A stretch of 64,000 nucleotides of DNA from Streptomyces finlayi. Lineage in GTDB: Bacteria; Actinomycetota; Actinomycetes; Streptomycetales; Streptomycetaceae. Location: contig NZ_CP045702.1 of NCBI RefSeq assembly GCF_014216315.1, positions 372,001 through 436,000 on the forward strand, in the 5' to 3' direction. The notes below the pieces were generated by a model, which did not search any database, had not been told where the DNA came from, and saw only the letters and a program-made list of their open reading frames with translations. Position numbers and translations under genes: made by a program. Below are positions 32,233-40,773 of the stretch, in pieces. Numbering within the stretch: the first letter of the stretch is position 1; every line of letters starts with the position of its first letter.

Positions 32233-32987
32233 TGTGCCGTCACCTCGCGTACAGCGGGGTGCCGGTGGCTCTCGGCGAGGTCCTGGTGTCGCCCGGACAC
32301 TCCCTGGTGCGCCAGTCCTGGGAGCCACGCCGGCAGAGGTACGGAACCGTCAACGCGGACGGTTTCGGGGTCGGCTGGTACGCGGAAGGGGACCCGGTGC
32401 CGGGTCGCTACCGGCGCCAGGGGCCGGTCTGGGGCGACGAGACCTTCGCCGACCTCGCCCGGGTCGTACGGAGCACGGCGTTCCTCGCCGCTGTCCGCGA
32501 CGCCACGGCAGCGGGCGCGGACGGCGAGGCGGCTGCCGCGCCGTTCGCCGCGGACGGCCTGCTGTTCAGCCACAACGGAGCGGTGAAGGGCTGGCCGGAC
32601 TCCTTGGCGGCACCGGCCGGAACCCTGCCCGCCGCCGCACTCCTCACCCTCGCCGCCCGCAGCGACTCGGCACTGGTCTGGGCACTCGTGCGCCACCGGA
32701 TCGCCGAGGGGGACTCCCTCACCCAGGCCGTATCCGACACCGTCACCGAGGTCGCGGCCTCGGCCCCCGGTTCCCGGCTGAACCTGCTGCTCACCGACGG
32801 TTCCACGATCGTGGCGACCGCCTGGGGCGACACCCTTTGGTACCTCACGGAGCCGGGCCGCCGCACGGTGGTGGCCTCGGAGCCGTACGACGACGAGCCG
32901 CTGTGGCGCGAGGTTCCCGACCGCACCCTGCTGACCGCGACCCGCAGCGACGTAACTCTGACCCCGCTCAAGGAGCCCACCGCGTGA
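32232..32987 (+). CDS. egtC: EgtC, class II glutamine amidotransferase-type hydrolase
   Basis: 251 residues. Removes the glutamate from the gamma-glutamyl hercynylcysteine sulfoxide made by EgtB. It starts MCRHLAYSG, so Cys2 becomes the N-terminal nucleophile after Met removal. GTVNADGFGVGWYAEGDPVP and LLFSHNGAVKGWPDSLAAPA are the conserved class II amidotransferase motifs. Both ends overlap neighbours (TGATG with egtB, GTGA with egtD), so translation is tightly coupled. Confidence 0.95.
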   Translation: MCRHLAYSGVPVALGEVLVSPGHSLVRQSWEPRRQRYGTVNADGFGVGWYAEGDPVPGRYRRQGPVWGDETFADLARVVRSTAFLAAVRDATAAGADGEAAAAPFAADGLLFSHNGAVKGWPDSLAAPAGTLPAAALLTLAARSDSALVWALVRHRIAEGDSLTQAVSDTVTEVAASAPGSRLNLLLTDGSTIVATAWGDTLWYLTEPGRRTVVASEPYDDEPLWREVPDRTLLTATRSDVTLTPLKEPTA

Positions 32988-33946
32988 GTCCCTTTCAACT
33001 GACCCGCACCCTGCCGGTGGACGCGACGGACGCGGCACTGCGTGCCGACGTGCTCAGCGGCCTGAACCGGCAGCCGAAGACGCTGCCGCCCAAGTGGTTC
33101 TACGACGCGCACGGCAGCGACCTGTTCGAGGAGATCACCCGGCTCCCCGAGTACTACCCGACGCGTGCCGAGCGCGAGATCCTTGTCGCCCGCGCCGCGC
33201 AGATCGCGGAGGCGTCGGGGGCCAGGACCCTGATCGAGCTGGGCTCGGGCTCGTCGGAGAAGACCCGGCATCTGCTGGACGCCCTCCCGGGGCTGCACAC
33301 CTACGTACCCGTCGATGTCAGCGAGAGCGCGCTGCGAGGCGCGGCAGACGTCCTGCTCGCCGAGCGGCCCGGTCTGTCCGTGCACGCGCTCATCGCGGAC
33401 TTCACCCATGTCCTGCGCCTCCCCGATACGCCGGGGCCCCGGCTGGTCGCGTTCCTCGGCGGGACCATCGGGAACCTGCTGCCGGAGGAAAGGGAGCAGT
33501 TCCTCCATTCCGTACGGGAGTTGCTGTCTCCCGGCGACAGTCTGCTGATCGGCACGGATCTGGTGAAGGACGAGGCCACGCTCGTCGCGGCGTACGACGA
33601 CGCGGCCGGGGTGACGGCGGCCTTCAACAAGAACGTGCTGTCCGTCATGAACCGTGAGCTGGGGGCCGACTTCCCGCCCGGCGACTTCGATCACGTCGCG
33701 GTGTGGGACCCGGACACGGAGTGGATCGAGATGCGGCTGCGCGCCCGCCGGGCTCTCACGGTGAAGATCCCGGAGGTGGACCTCGTGGTGACGTTCGCGG
33801 CCGGGGAGGAGATGCGCACGGAGGTGTCGGCCAAGTTCCGCGAGGAGCGGGTGCGGAGCGAACTGGCGGATGCGGGGCTGCGGCTCGATCACTGGTGGAC
33901 CGACGCGGCGGGCCGCTTCGCGCTGTCCCTGGCCACGGCGTTCTGA
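32984..33946 (+). CDS. egtD: EgtD, L-histidine N-alpha-methyltransferase
   Basis: 320 residues, GTG start. Trimethylates histidine to hercynine using SAM, the first committed step. Motifs: PKWFYDAHGSDLFEEITRLP, the SAM site LIELGSGSSEKTRHLLDALP, YVPVDVSESALRG and VAFLGGTIGNLLPEEREQFL. The catalytic-base region near the C-terminus (LVVTFAAGEEMRTEVSAKFR) is normal. The operon carries no EgtE; in actinobacteria the final lyase is often elsewhere. The last 58 bp are antisense to the convergent acyltransferase gene. Confidence 0.95.
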   Translation: MSPFQLTRTLPVDATDAALRADVLSGLNRQPKTLPPKWFYDAHGSDLFEEITRLPEYYPTRAEREILVARAAQIAEASGARTLIELGSGSSEKTRHLLDALPGLHTYVPVDVSESALRGAADVLLAERPGLSVHALIADFTHVLRLPDTPGPRLVAFLGGTIGNLLPEEREQFLHSVRELLSPGDSLLIGTDLVKDEATLVAAYDDAAGVTAAFNKNVLSVMNRELGADFPPGDFDHVAVWDPDTEWIEMRLRARRALTVKIPEVDLVVTFAAGEEMRTEVSAKFREERVRSELADAGLRLDHWWTDAAGRFALSLATAF

Positions 33947-34818
33947 GCGGCGCGGGCGAGCGCGCGCCTGCCGGGTGCCGCCGCCGCGGGAATCGGCGGG
34001 AGCAGGTGGATCTCCGCGGTGAGTCCGGCGGCCGTGACCACCCGCCAGAGGGAAGCGGCGAGGAGATCGTCGCCGACGAACGCGACCGCGCCGGTGTGAA
34101 CCGGGTCCCCGCCCGCAGAGCCCGCTGACCGGTGCCCGCAGGGCCCGGCCGGGGCCCCGTCCACCAGGGCGGGGCCCCTTCGCACGACGCGGTAGCCGAG
34201 GTGCACCGGGCGGACGGTGGCGCCCGCGTCGATCGCCGCCTGGAACACCGCGGGTCCGAACCTCCCGCCGGGACCCCGTCCGCAGCGGGTGGTGCCCTCC
34301 GGGAACACCACCACCCGGGACCCGGTCCTCAGCGCCTCCGCCACGGTGCGTACGGCCTCCGGCAGCGCGCGCAGGCGGTCCCTTTCGATGAAGAGCGTGC
34401 CTCCGAGGGCGGCGAGGGGGCCGAGCACCGGCCAGTCGCGTATCTCCCTCTTGCCGAGCATCCGGCCGGGGAGCACAGCCGCCACGAGCGGGATGTCCAG
34501 CCAGGAGACGTGGTTGGCGACCACCAGTTCGCCCGCCGGGTGCTCCCCCCGTCGGCCTGCCCCGGCCACCGCGGGCTCCCCGGTGATCCGCACCCGCACC
34601 CCGAAGGCCCGCACCACGCGGTACGCCCACCAGCGGATCAGCCGCGCACGGTGAGCGGACCGGAGGAGCAGCACGGCCGGGACGCACACCACTCCGCAGA
34701 GGGTGAGCAGGCTCCCGGCCAGGAGCAGGACGGTGGCGGGCAGCGGCCCCCGCCTCTCGCCCGGGTGGCCGGCGCAGCCCTGCGGTGTGCAGGGGGCGAC
34801 GGGCAGCCAGCCGCTCAT
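33889..34818 (-). CDS. Lysophospholipid acyltransferase (PlsC family; possible OlsA role)
   Basis: 309 residues. An N-terminal hydrophobic segment (ATVLLLAGSLLTLCGVVCVP) is followed by the acyltransferase motifs: HX4D in NHVSWLDIPLVAAVLPG, the glycerophosphate-binding FIERDRLR, and FPEGTTRCGRGPG. PlsC-type enzymes transfer a second acyl group. Because the gene overlaps a putative OlsB-type N-acyltransferase by ATGA, the likely job is acylating lyso-ornithine lipid (OlsA); phosphatidic acid synthesis is the alternative. The 3' end overlaps egtD on the opposite strand. Confidence 0.85.
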   Translation of the reverse strand: MSGWLPVAPCTPQGCAGHPGERRGPLPATVLLLAGSLLTLCGVVCVPAVLLLRSAHRARLIRWWAYRVVRAFGVRVRITGEPAVAGAGRRGEHPAGELVVANHVSWLDIPLVAAVLPGRMLGKREIRDWPVLGPLAALGGTLFIERDRLRALPEAVRTVAEALRTGSRVVVFPEGTTRCGRGPGGRFGPAVFQAAIDAGATVRPVHLGYRVVRRGPALVDGAPAGPCGHRSAGSAGGDPVHTGAVAFVGDDLLAASLWRVVTAAGLTAEIHLLPPIPAAAAPGRRALARAAQNAVARDSAKRPAASVHQ

Positions 34819-35642
34819 CGCATCGGGGCGAGCGAGAGGAAGTGGCGCAGATAGCGCGGGTCCGTGCGGCGCAGGGAGAGCAGGACGTAGAGGTCGGCCA
34901 CGTTGAAGTCGGGGTCGTACGCGGGTGCTCCGCAGACCCAGGCCCCGAGGCGGAGGTAGCCACGGAGCAGCGGCGGCAGGGCGGCGCGCGGCGCCGGAGC
35001 TCCGGCGGGTCCGGTGGCGCTCCAGAGGCGGTGCGGGGTGACCCAGTACTCCTGGGGCGCCAGGTGCTTCGTCCGGACGGTGTCCCAGCCGGCGGCGGCC
35101 AGCGCGCCGCCGTCGGCGAGGGGTATGGAGCAGCAGCCGGCGATCCAGTTGTGGCCGCCGCGTTCCATGTAGCGGGCCAGTCCGGCCCAGATGAGGGCGA
35201 TGACGGCGCCGTCCCGGTGCGCGGGGTGGACGCACGACCGGCCGACTTCGACGAGGTCGTCCCGGATGGGCGCCAGCCTGCTGAGGTCGAACTCGCTCTC
35301 CGCGTAGAGGCGTCCGGCTGCACGGGCCCGCTCGGGGGGCAGCAGGCGGTAGGTGGCCACGACGTCTCCGGTGGCCGTCTCGCGTACCAGGAGGTGGTCG
35401 CAGTAGGCGTCGAAGGCGTCGCTGTCGAGGCCGGGCTCGGGGCTGTCGAGCAGGGCGCCGAGTTCGCCCGCGAAGACCTGGTGACGCAGCCGCTGGGCGG
35501 CGCGTACGTCTTCCTGGCCGGCGGCGAGGGACACCCGGTAGGCCGGGACGGGCGGGGGGACGGGGGCGGGTTCGGCGGCCGGGGTCGGGGCCGGGGCGAA
35601 CGGGGCGCGGGAGGCGAGCGGGGTGAGCGGCAGCGCGGTCAT
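34815..35642 (-). CDS. GNAT-type N-acyltransferase, OlsB-like
   Basis: 275 residues. A Pro/Ala-rich N-terminus (about 35 residues) precedes the acyltransferase fold: AGQEDVRAAQRLRHQVFAGE, DHLLVRETATGDVVATYRLL, the conserved EVGRSCVHPAHRDGAVIALI and HNWIAGCCSIPLADGGALAA. This matches the PF13444-type family containing ornithine N-acyltransferase OlsB, which makes lyso-ornithine lipid. The downstream PlsC-type gene, coupled by four-base overlap, would add the second chain. Ornithine lipids replace phospholipids in phosphate limitation. The substrate remains unproven. Confidence 0.8.
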   Translation of the reverse strand: MTALPLTPLASRAPFAPAPTPAAEPAPVPPPVPAYRVSLAAGQEDVRAAQRLRHQVFAGELGALLDSPEPGLDSDAFDAYCDHLLVRETATGDVVATYRLLPPERARAAGRLYAESEFDLSRLAPIRDDLVEVGRSCVHPAHRDGAVIALIWAGLARYMERGGHNWIAGCCSIPLADGGALAAAGWDTVRTKHLAPQEYWVTPHRLWSATGPAGAPAPRAALPPLLRGYLRLGAWVCGAPAYDPDFNVADLYVLLSLRRTDPRYLRHFLSLAPMR

Positions 35643-35810
35643 GGCAGTCTCCGGGGACGGATCAGCGAGGGCGGCTGCCGGGCCGCCGCGATGCCGCGAC
35701 GGCCCGGCCCCTTACTTCTTCCGTGACCGGCTGGAATCGACGTGACCGCAACGGAGAGCGGGGATGTGCGACGGCTGAATCCCGGGCGCGTGCCCCTCCT
35801 GCGGAACCGG

Positions 35811-35870
35811 TGCGGACCAGTGCGGATCGGTGCGGATCGGTGCGGACCAGTGCGGACCAGTGCGGACCAG
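35811..35870 (+). repeat. Tandem 10-bp minisatellite, six units
   Basis: Six direct copies of TGCGGAYCRG: three variants, TGCGGACCAG, then TGCGGATCGG twice, then TGCGGACCAG three times. A degenerate seventh (TGCGGAACCGG) lies just upstream and a partial copy (TGCG) downstream. The array sits in the 285-bp region upstream of the OlsB-like gene and downstream of the oxidoreductase gene. The 10-bp period approximates one DNA turn, so it might present protein sites on one helix face; slippage expansion is equally plausible. Confidence 0.85.
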
Positions 35871-35927
35871 TGCGTCAACAGAATCCTGGGGGCCGTGGCC
35901 GCGTGCCGGACGGGCCCCGGGCCGGTG

Positions 35928-36407
35928 TCAGTGCTCCTCGGCCACCGGCTCCAGGACGAAGAGCGGGATCTCGCGGTCCGTGTTCTTCTGGTAGTCGTCG
36001 TAGTCCGGGTACGCCTCGACCGCCCGTCCCCACCACACGGCCTTCTCTTCCCCGGTCACCTCGCGCGCCAGCATGTCCTGGCGCACCGGTCCGTCCTGGA
36101 GTTCCACCCGGGGGTCGGCGACCACGTTGTAGTACCAGACCGGGTGCTTGGGGGCTCCGCCCAAGGAGGCGACCACGGCGTAGTTGCCGTCGTGCTCCAC
36201 GCGCATGAGCGGGGTCTTGCGGATCTTGCCGCTCTTCGCGCCCCGGGTGGTCAGGAGGACGACGGGCAGGTCCCGCCGCTTCTCGTCGTCCGGACCGACC
36301 AGGCTGCCCAGCGTCGTCCCTTTCGTGCCACCGGAGCTTTCGTACAGTGCCACCTGGTCCCTGACCAGTTTGTTCGCGCTGGGCTCGTACTCGCCTTTGA
36401 GCGGCAT
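35928..36407 (-). CDS. Deazaflavin (F420)-dependent nitroreductase family protein
   Basis: 159 residues of the DDN family: MPLKGEYEPSANKLVRDQVA, then LPVVLLTTRGAKSGKIRKTP (F420 phosphate-binding region), LMRVEHDGNYAVVASLGGAP and HPVWYYNVVADPRVELQDG, all hallmark segments. These proteins bind F420 and reduce nitro compounds or quinones; the native substrate here is unknown. No obvious operon partner. Confidence 0.9.
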   Translation of the reverse strand: MPLKGEYEPSANKLVRDQVALYESSGGTKGTTLGSLVGPDDEKRRDLPVVLLTTRGAKSGKIRKTPLMRVEHDGNYAVVASLGGAPKHPVWYYNVVADPRVELQDGPVRQDMLAREVTGEEKAVWWGRAVEAYPDYDDYQKNTDREIPLFVLEPVAEEH

Positions 36408-36587
36408 GCTGACTACCTCCGTGCTGTGGGGAATGTACCCCGCGATGGTTCCCGCCCCGGCCGGGTACGAACGTGCTGCTCAGGCGTTCGGTGCCCTCCC
36501 GGGCCGGGTTTCCGCCCGGCTCGTGTGAGACCTCGGCCTGGGCCAGGAGTTCCCTGGGCTCGGCTCCGTCAAACTCGGTGGCGGCTA

Positions 36588-36747
36588 GGTCCTGTCTGGA
36601 GTTCCAGCGCGGGAGAAGGAGCGGCGTCCGGTGCCGTCGAATCCAAGGCGGAGGAGGGAGCGATGGCGGAGCCCTCGCGACTGACGACAACGCCGGAGGC
36701 GGCGGTGCCGGACGCCGCGACGCCGCGGGGGAACTCCAGACAGGACC
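36588..36747. mobile_element. MITE copy 1, 160 bp, perfect terminal inverted repeats
   Basis: Begins GGTCCTGTCTGGAGTTCC and ends with its exact complement, flanked by TA on both sides (36586-36587 and 36748-36749). Subterminal sequences also pair (GCGGCGTCCGG near 36623 with CCGGACGCCGC near 36709), so a single strand folds into a long hairpin. No transposase inside. It is identical over all 160 bp to the reverse complement of 51257-51416. Likely mobilised in trans by a TA-targeting transposase. Confidence 0.9.
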
Positions 36748-36791
36748 TAAACCCGGCCGGGAGGGGGCCGGTCACGCGCGCGAGGAGGTGG

Positions 36792-38045
36792 TCAGCCGCG
36801 CGCGAGGATCGCCGTGATGCGCTCCGAAGCCGCGGTGGCCTCCGCGACCGGGTCGCCGCCTTCGAGTACGGCGGTCATGTACGGCTTGATCGGGTTGGCG
36901 GCCTCCACGGCCGCCCACTGGGGTGAATTGGGGGTGGCGCGGCCCCGGGTAGCTCCCTCGGCCATCGCCGCGGTGCCTTCCTGGCCTTCGATGACGGGGG
37001 CGAGGCTCGGCTTGTTGGGGACGTAGCTCATGGTCCTGGCCAGTTCCGTCTGCCACTTCCTGCTCGCGAGCACCTTGATCACGTCGATGCCCGCTCTGCG
37101 GTGCTCCGCCTTCTTCGGCACGATCAGATCGGAACCGCCGGTGAAGACCGAGCCCGGGGCCCTGGCCGTCTTGCCGGGTATGGGGAAGTAGCCGATTTTT
37201 CCCTTGAGTCCGGGATTCTTCTGCTCGATCAGGGCGGCGCTGCCGGGGACCGAGATGATCTGCGCGACATCGCCCCTGGAGAACACCTCGGTCTGCGGGG
37301 GCTTCTCCTCGTCGGCGTTCTTGGGTCCGTTGCCGAGGGCCTGGAGTTCCTTGTAGAAGTCCATTCCCTTGAGCGCGGCGGGCGAGTGGAGCGCGCCTTG
37401 CCAGTCGCCGCCGTTCTCGTCGGCGAGTTCACCGCCCTCGTCCCAGATGAACCCGGCGAGTACGTACCAGTTCTGTCCGGCGAGATAGATGCCCTGGGTG
37501 CCGTAGCTGTTGAGCTCTTGCGTGTCCTCGATCCATTCACGGCGCGTGGTGGGCGGTGTCCTGACACCCGCCCTGGCGAAGAGCTCCTTGTTGTAGACCA
37601 CCACGCGGTTGGCCGCGTACCAGGGGATCCCGAACTGCACGCCGTTGATGCTTCCGGGTTCGGCGAGGCCGGGCAGCCAGTCCTCGCTGCCGAGGTCACG
37701 CATCGATTCGAGGGTCAGATCGCGCAGTCCGCCGCTCTCGGCGTACTGCGCGACCTGCGTGTTGCCCACCTCGATGACGTCCGGCGCGTCGTCGCTGTCG
37801 AGGGCCGCCATGACCTTGGGGCCGATACCGCCCCACTCCTGAATCCTGAAGTCCAGCTGGACCGAGGGGTTGTCGCTCTCGTACGACGCCGTGAAGCGGT
37901 CCAGGAAATCCTGCGAAACGCTGTCCTTCATCAGCCACACCGTCACCGTGACATCACCTCCGCCCGCACCGGGAAGAAGGCCGCAGCCACTCAGAGCGAC
38001 GGAGGATGCGAGCGCGACGGCTCCGGCCAGCAAGCGGTTCTTCAC
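36792..38045 (-). CDS. Extracellular sugar-type solute-binding lipoprotein (orphan ABC SBP)
   Basis: 417 residues. GTG start preceded by AGAAGGTGA. N-terminal lipoprotein signal with lipobox LSGC (LASSVALSGCGLL). The binding-protein fold shows VTVTVWLMKDSVSQDFLDRF, DAPDVIEVGNTQVAQYAESG and INGVQFGIPWYAANRVVVYN, typical of the SBP1 (maltose/oligosaccharide) family. No permease or ATPase genes are nearby, so it would have to work with a transporter encoded elsewhere. Confidence 0.88.
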   Translation of the reverse strand: MKNRLLAGAVALASSVALSGCGLLPGAGGGDVTVTVWLMKDSVSQDFLDRFTASYESDNPSVQLDFRIQEWGGIGPKVMAALDSDDAPDVIEVGNTQVAQYAESGGLRDLTLESMRDLGSEDWLPGLAEPGSINGVQFGIPWYAANRVVVYNKELFARAGVRTPPTTRREWIEDTQELNSYGTQGIYLAGQNWYVLAGFIWDEGGELADENGGDWQGALHSPAALKGMDFYKELQALGNGPKNADEEKPPQTEVFSRGDVAQIISVPGSAALIEQKNPGLKGKIGYFPIPGKTARAPGSVFTGGSDLIVPKKAEHRRAGIDVIKVLASRKWQTELARTMSYVPNKPSLAPVIEGQEGTAAMAEGATRGRATPNSPQWAAVEAANPIKPYMTAVLEGGDPVAEATAASERITAILARG

Positions 38046-38246
38046 GTGGTCACCTTCTGCGAAACGGCACGACGGAACAGAGACCCGGTGTGGGGGACTG
38101 CGGGCGGCGCTCGCACGGGCGTGTGGCTGGATTTTGGTATGGACCAATGGGTAGGTCAAGGGCCGGTCAAAGGCGGCTCAGCGGACCCGGCGCCTCGCGC
38201 ACCGCGCGCCGGTGAGGCACCGTGGAAGCACGAGAGGAGACATTTG

Positions 38247-38462
38247 ATGTCCAATCACACGTATCGGGTCACGGAAATCGTAGGAACCTCCGAGGAAGGT
38301 GTGGATGGCGCGATCCGCAACGGCATCGCGAGGGCCTCGGAAACGTTGCACAATCTCGACTGGTTCGAGATGACGCAGGTGCGCGGTCATATCGAGGACG
38401 GCCGGATCGCGCATTACCAGGTGGGCCTCAAGGTGGGCTTCCGGCTCGACGAAGGCGCCTGA
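38247..38462 (+). CDS. Dodecin
   Basis: 71 residues, a complete dodecin: TYRVTEIVGTSEEGVDGAIR, then LHNLDWFEMTQVRGHIEDGR and HYQVGLKVGFRLDE. The tryptophan in DWFEM stacks on bound flavin. Dodecins form hollow 12-mers that store flavin or flavin-CoA complexes. GAGGAGA lies upstream. It is divergent from the solute-binding lipoprotein gene. Confidence 0.95.
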   Translation: MSNHTYRVTEIVGTSEEGVDGAIRNGIARASETLHNLDWFEMTQVRGHIEDGRIAHYQVGLKVGFRLDEGA

Positions 38463-38479
38463 CAGGGACTGCTCCGTGA

Positions 38480-38968
38480 TCAGGTGCGTCCCTCGCGTTC
38501 CTGCGCGTCCTCCAGTAGGGGTGAGGGCGTCGCCCAGCGGGCTCTCACCACGTCGAAACCGGCCGCCTCGGCCGCGTCGCAGACCAGTTCGTCGTCGTCG
38601 ACGAGGACCCGGACGTCACGCTCCCGGCCAAGCCGCTTCAGGATCTCCAGCTTGGTGCGGCGGGCCGGGCGCCGGTCGTCGTTGCGGCGCATGTGGACGC
38701 GCCCCTCCGGCAGCCCGTGCCGCGCCAGCCAGGCCAGGGTGTCGCGGCGGCAGCGCTCCGGCCGGCCGGTCAGATACACGACATCGCACTCCCGCGCGCT
38801 CGCCACCAGCAGCCGGATGCCCTCCGTCAGAGGAGGGTCGTGGACGGCGGCGGAGAAGAAGCCCTGCCAGTCGCGCCGGGCGCCCTCCAGGAAATGCTGC
38901 CGGTGGGCGGTGTCCGCCAGTGTCCCGTCCAGATCGAATACGGCCAGCGGCCGGGCGTCGTCTCTCAT
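38480..38968 (-). CDS. HAD-family acid phosphatase-like protein
   Basis: 162 residues. HAD motif I LAVFDLDGTLADTAHRQHFL; motif II in DVVYLTGRPERCRRDTLAWL; motif III Lys in RRTKLEILKRLG; motif IV VRVLVDDDELVCDAAEAAG. The substrate is unknown; the layout resembles polynucleotide-kinase 3'-phosphatase-like HADs (TGRPE). Start at the ATG at 38968; earlier in-frame starts extend over non-conserved sequence. Confidence 0.88.
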   Translation of the reverse strand: MRDDARPLAVFDLDGTLADTAHRQHFLEGARRDWQGFFSAAVHDPPLTEGIRLLVASARECDVVYLTGRPERCRRDTLAWLARHGLPEGRVHMRRNDDRRPARRTKLEILKRLGRERDVRVLVDDDELVCDAAEAAGFDVVRARWATPSPLLEDAQEREGRT

Positions 38969-39071
38969 CCGGCTGAGCCTAGAAGACCCGGACCGCCCGC
39001 GCTCCTGAGCAGGCGCGCGGATCGCTGGGCATCCCCGGGAATCCCCGGGGAGCACACGCGTTGAACGAGAC

Positions 39072-40085
39072 GTGAGCTCTGTGACCGCACGCATCCCTTT
39101 CTCCGTCCTGGACCGCTCCCGCACGCGCGAAGGGCACGACGGCGCCGAGGCGCTGCGCGACACCGTACGGCTGGCCGGCACGGCCGAGGCCCTCGGCTAT
39201 CACCGCTTCTGGGTCTCCGAGCACCACAGCGTGCCCGGCGTCGCGGGTTCGGCGCCGACCGTGCTCGCCGCGGCCGTCGCCGCCGCCACCTCGGTCATCC
39301 GGGTGGGCACCGCTGGAGTGATGCTGCCCAATCATCAGCCCCTCGTCGTGGCGGAGCAGTTCGGAGTGCTCGCCTCGCTGTTCCCGGGGCGGATCGACAT
39401 GGGCCTGGGGCGGTCGGTGGGCTTCACGGACGGCATCCGCAGGGCGCTGGGCCGTGACAAGGAGGACGCCGACGACTTCGCCGTACACCTCACCGAGCTG
39501 CTCGGCTGGCTGGACGGCAGCCAGCGGACGTATCCGCAGGTGCACGCCCGCCCGGCCGAGGGGCTGCGCATACCGCCGTACGTCCTGGCGACGGGCGAGG
39601 GTGCCACGATCGCCGCGGCGGCCGGTCTCCCCCTGGTCGTGGGCGATCTGCGGGGCCGGGAGAAGCTGGTGCGTGTCATCGAGGACTACCGCAGGGACTT
39701 CCGCCCGTCCACCTGGTCACAGACCCCCTATGTCGTCGTGGCCGGCACGGTCGCCGTCGCCGGGACGGAGGCGGACGCCCGGCGGCTGCTCGTCCCGGAG
39801 GCCTGGTCCATGGCCTACTCGCGGACTCACGGCTCCTTCCCGCCACTCCTTCCGGCCGAGCGGATCGAGTCGCTGACGATGACCCCGAAGGAAAGGGGCT
39901 TCTACGAGAGCGGGCTGCGGGGGCACGTGGCCGGCACCGAGGAGCAGGTCGCCGCGGAACTGGAACTGGTCATCAAGGAGACCGGGGCGGATGAGGTACT
40001 GGTCACCACCAGCTCGTACGACCGCGAGGGCCTGGTGGACTCGTTGCACCGGCTCGCACGGGTCGCCGGCCTGCGCGGCATGTGA
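39072..40085 (+). CDS. LLM-class flavin-dependent oxidoreductase
   Basis: 337 residues of the bacterial-luciferase-like barrel: IPFSVLDRSRTREGHDGAEA, AEALGYHRFWVSEHHSVPGV, VGTAGVMLPNHQPLVVAEQF and FPGRIDMGLGRSVGFTDGIR. The family uses FMN or F420 for oxygenation or reduction; the substrate is not evident. GTG start at 39072, which places the family's first strand at once. Confidence 0.9.
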   Translation: MSSVTARIPFSVLDRSRTREGHDGAEALRDTVRLAGTAEALGYHRFWVSEHHSVPGVAGSAPTVLAAAVAAATSVIRVGTAGVMLPNHQPLVVAEQFGVLASLFPGRIDMGLGRSVGFTDGIRRALGRDKEDADDFAVHLTELLGWLDGSQRTYPQVHARPAEGLRIPPYVLATGEGATIAAAAGLPLVVGDLRGREKLVRVIEDYRRDFRPSTWSQTPYVVVAGTVAVAGTEADARRLLVPEAWSMAYSRTHGSFPPLLPAERIESLTMTPKERGFYESGLRGHVAGTEEQVAAELELVIKETGADEVLVTTSSYDREGLVDSLHRLARVAGLRGM

Positions 40086-40154
40086 TGCCGCCCGTCCCCG
40101 CTCACCTCCCTTACGCCTGGAATCAACCGTTCATGCCGTTTGCCGATCGGTTCG

Positions 40155-40695
40155 GAGTCGCACCCATGCACACCCCCACGATCCGCAGACCCTGGACGTC
40201 ACGCTGAACGGCCTGACGATCGCACAGGTGCTGGACCTGACCGTGGAGTCCGCGGCCACGTTCTTCGCCGGGACCCCGGCGGCCGGGCGCAGCCTGCGCA
40301 CGCTGCTCGATGTGGGCCTCGGCCATCTGCGGCTCGGCCAGCCCGCGACGGAGCTGTCCGGCGGTGCGGCCCAGCCCATCAAGCTCGCCACGGAACTCCA
40401 GCGCTCCCGTCGCGGCCACACCCTGTATCTGCTGGACGAGCCGACGACCGGGCTGCATCCCGCCGATGTCGAGGTGCTGATGCGGCAGTTGCACGGCCTG
40501 GTCGACGCCTGCAACACGGTGGTGGTCGTCGAGCACGACATGGCCGTGGTGGCGGGGGCCGACTGGGTGATCGACCTGGGCCCCGGCGGTGGCGACCAGG
40601 GCGGCCGGATCGTCGCCCTGGGCACGCCGGCGGAGGTCGCAAGGACGCGGGGAAGCCGTACGGCACCGTATCCGGCCCGGGCGCTGGGAGTGTGA
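40155..40695 (+). pseudogene. C-terminal fragment of a UvrA-like ATPase
   Basis: About 180 residues matching only the last ATPase domain of UvrA/UvrA2: LNGLTIAQVLDLTVESAATF, LRTLLDVGLGHLRLGQPATE, YLLDEPTTGLHPADVEVLMR and VVVVEHDMAVVAGADWVIDL. The ABC signature is altered: LSGGAAQPIKLA instead of LSGGEAQRIKLA. The first ATPase domain, the DNA-binding part, Walker A and a credible start are missing. Treat as a decayed remnant. Confidence 0.8.
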
Positions 40696-40773
40696 CCGAG
40701 CGCGTCAGGAGAAGACGCGTGTGGGGATCGACGACCGGCTTCCGGCGTCCGATGGCGACGGGGACCGGCGCCG

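Noticed and set aside
33889..33946. Possible mis-annotation of the egtD or acyltransferase end because of the 58-bp overlap
   Set aside because: Both C-termini look normal in length for their families, and antisense 3' overlaps of this size are common in streptomycetes.
35811..35870. Tandem repeat considered as a CRISPR fragment
   Set aside because: Units of 10 bp are contiguous with no spacers, and no cas genes are present.
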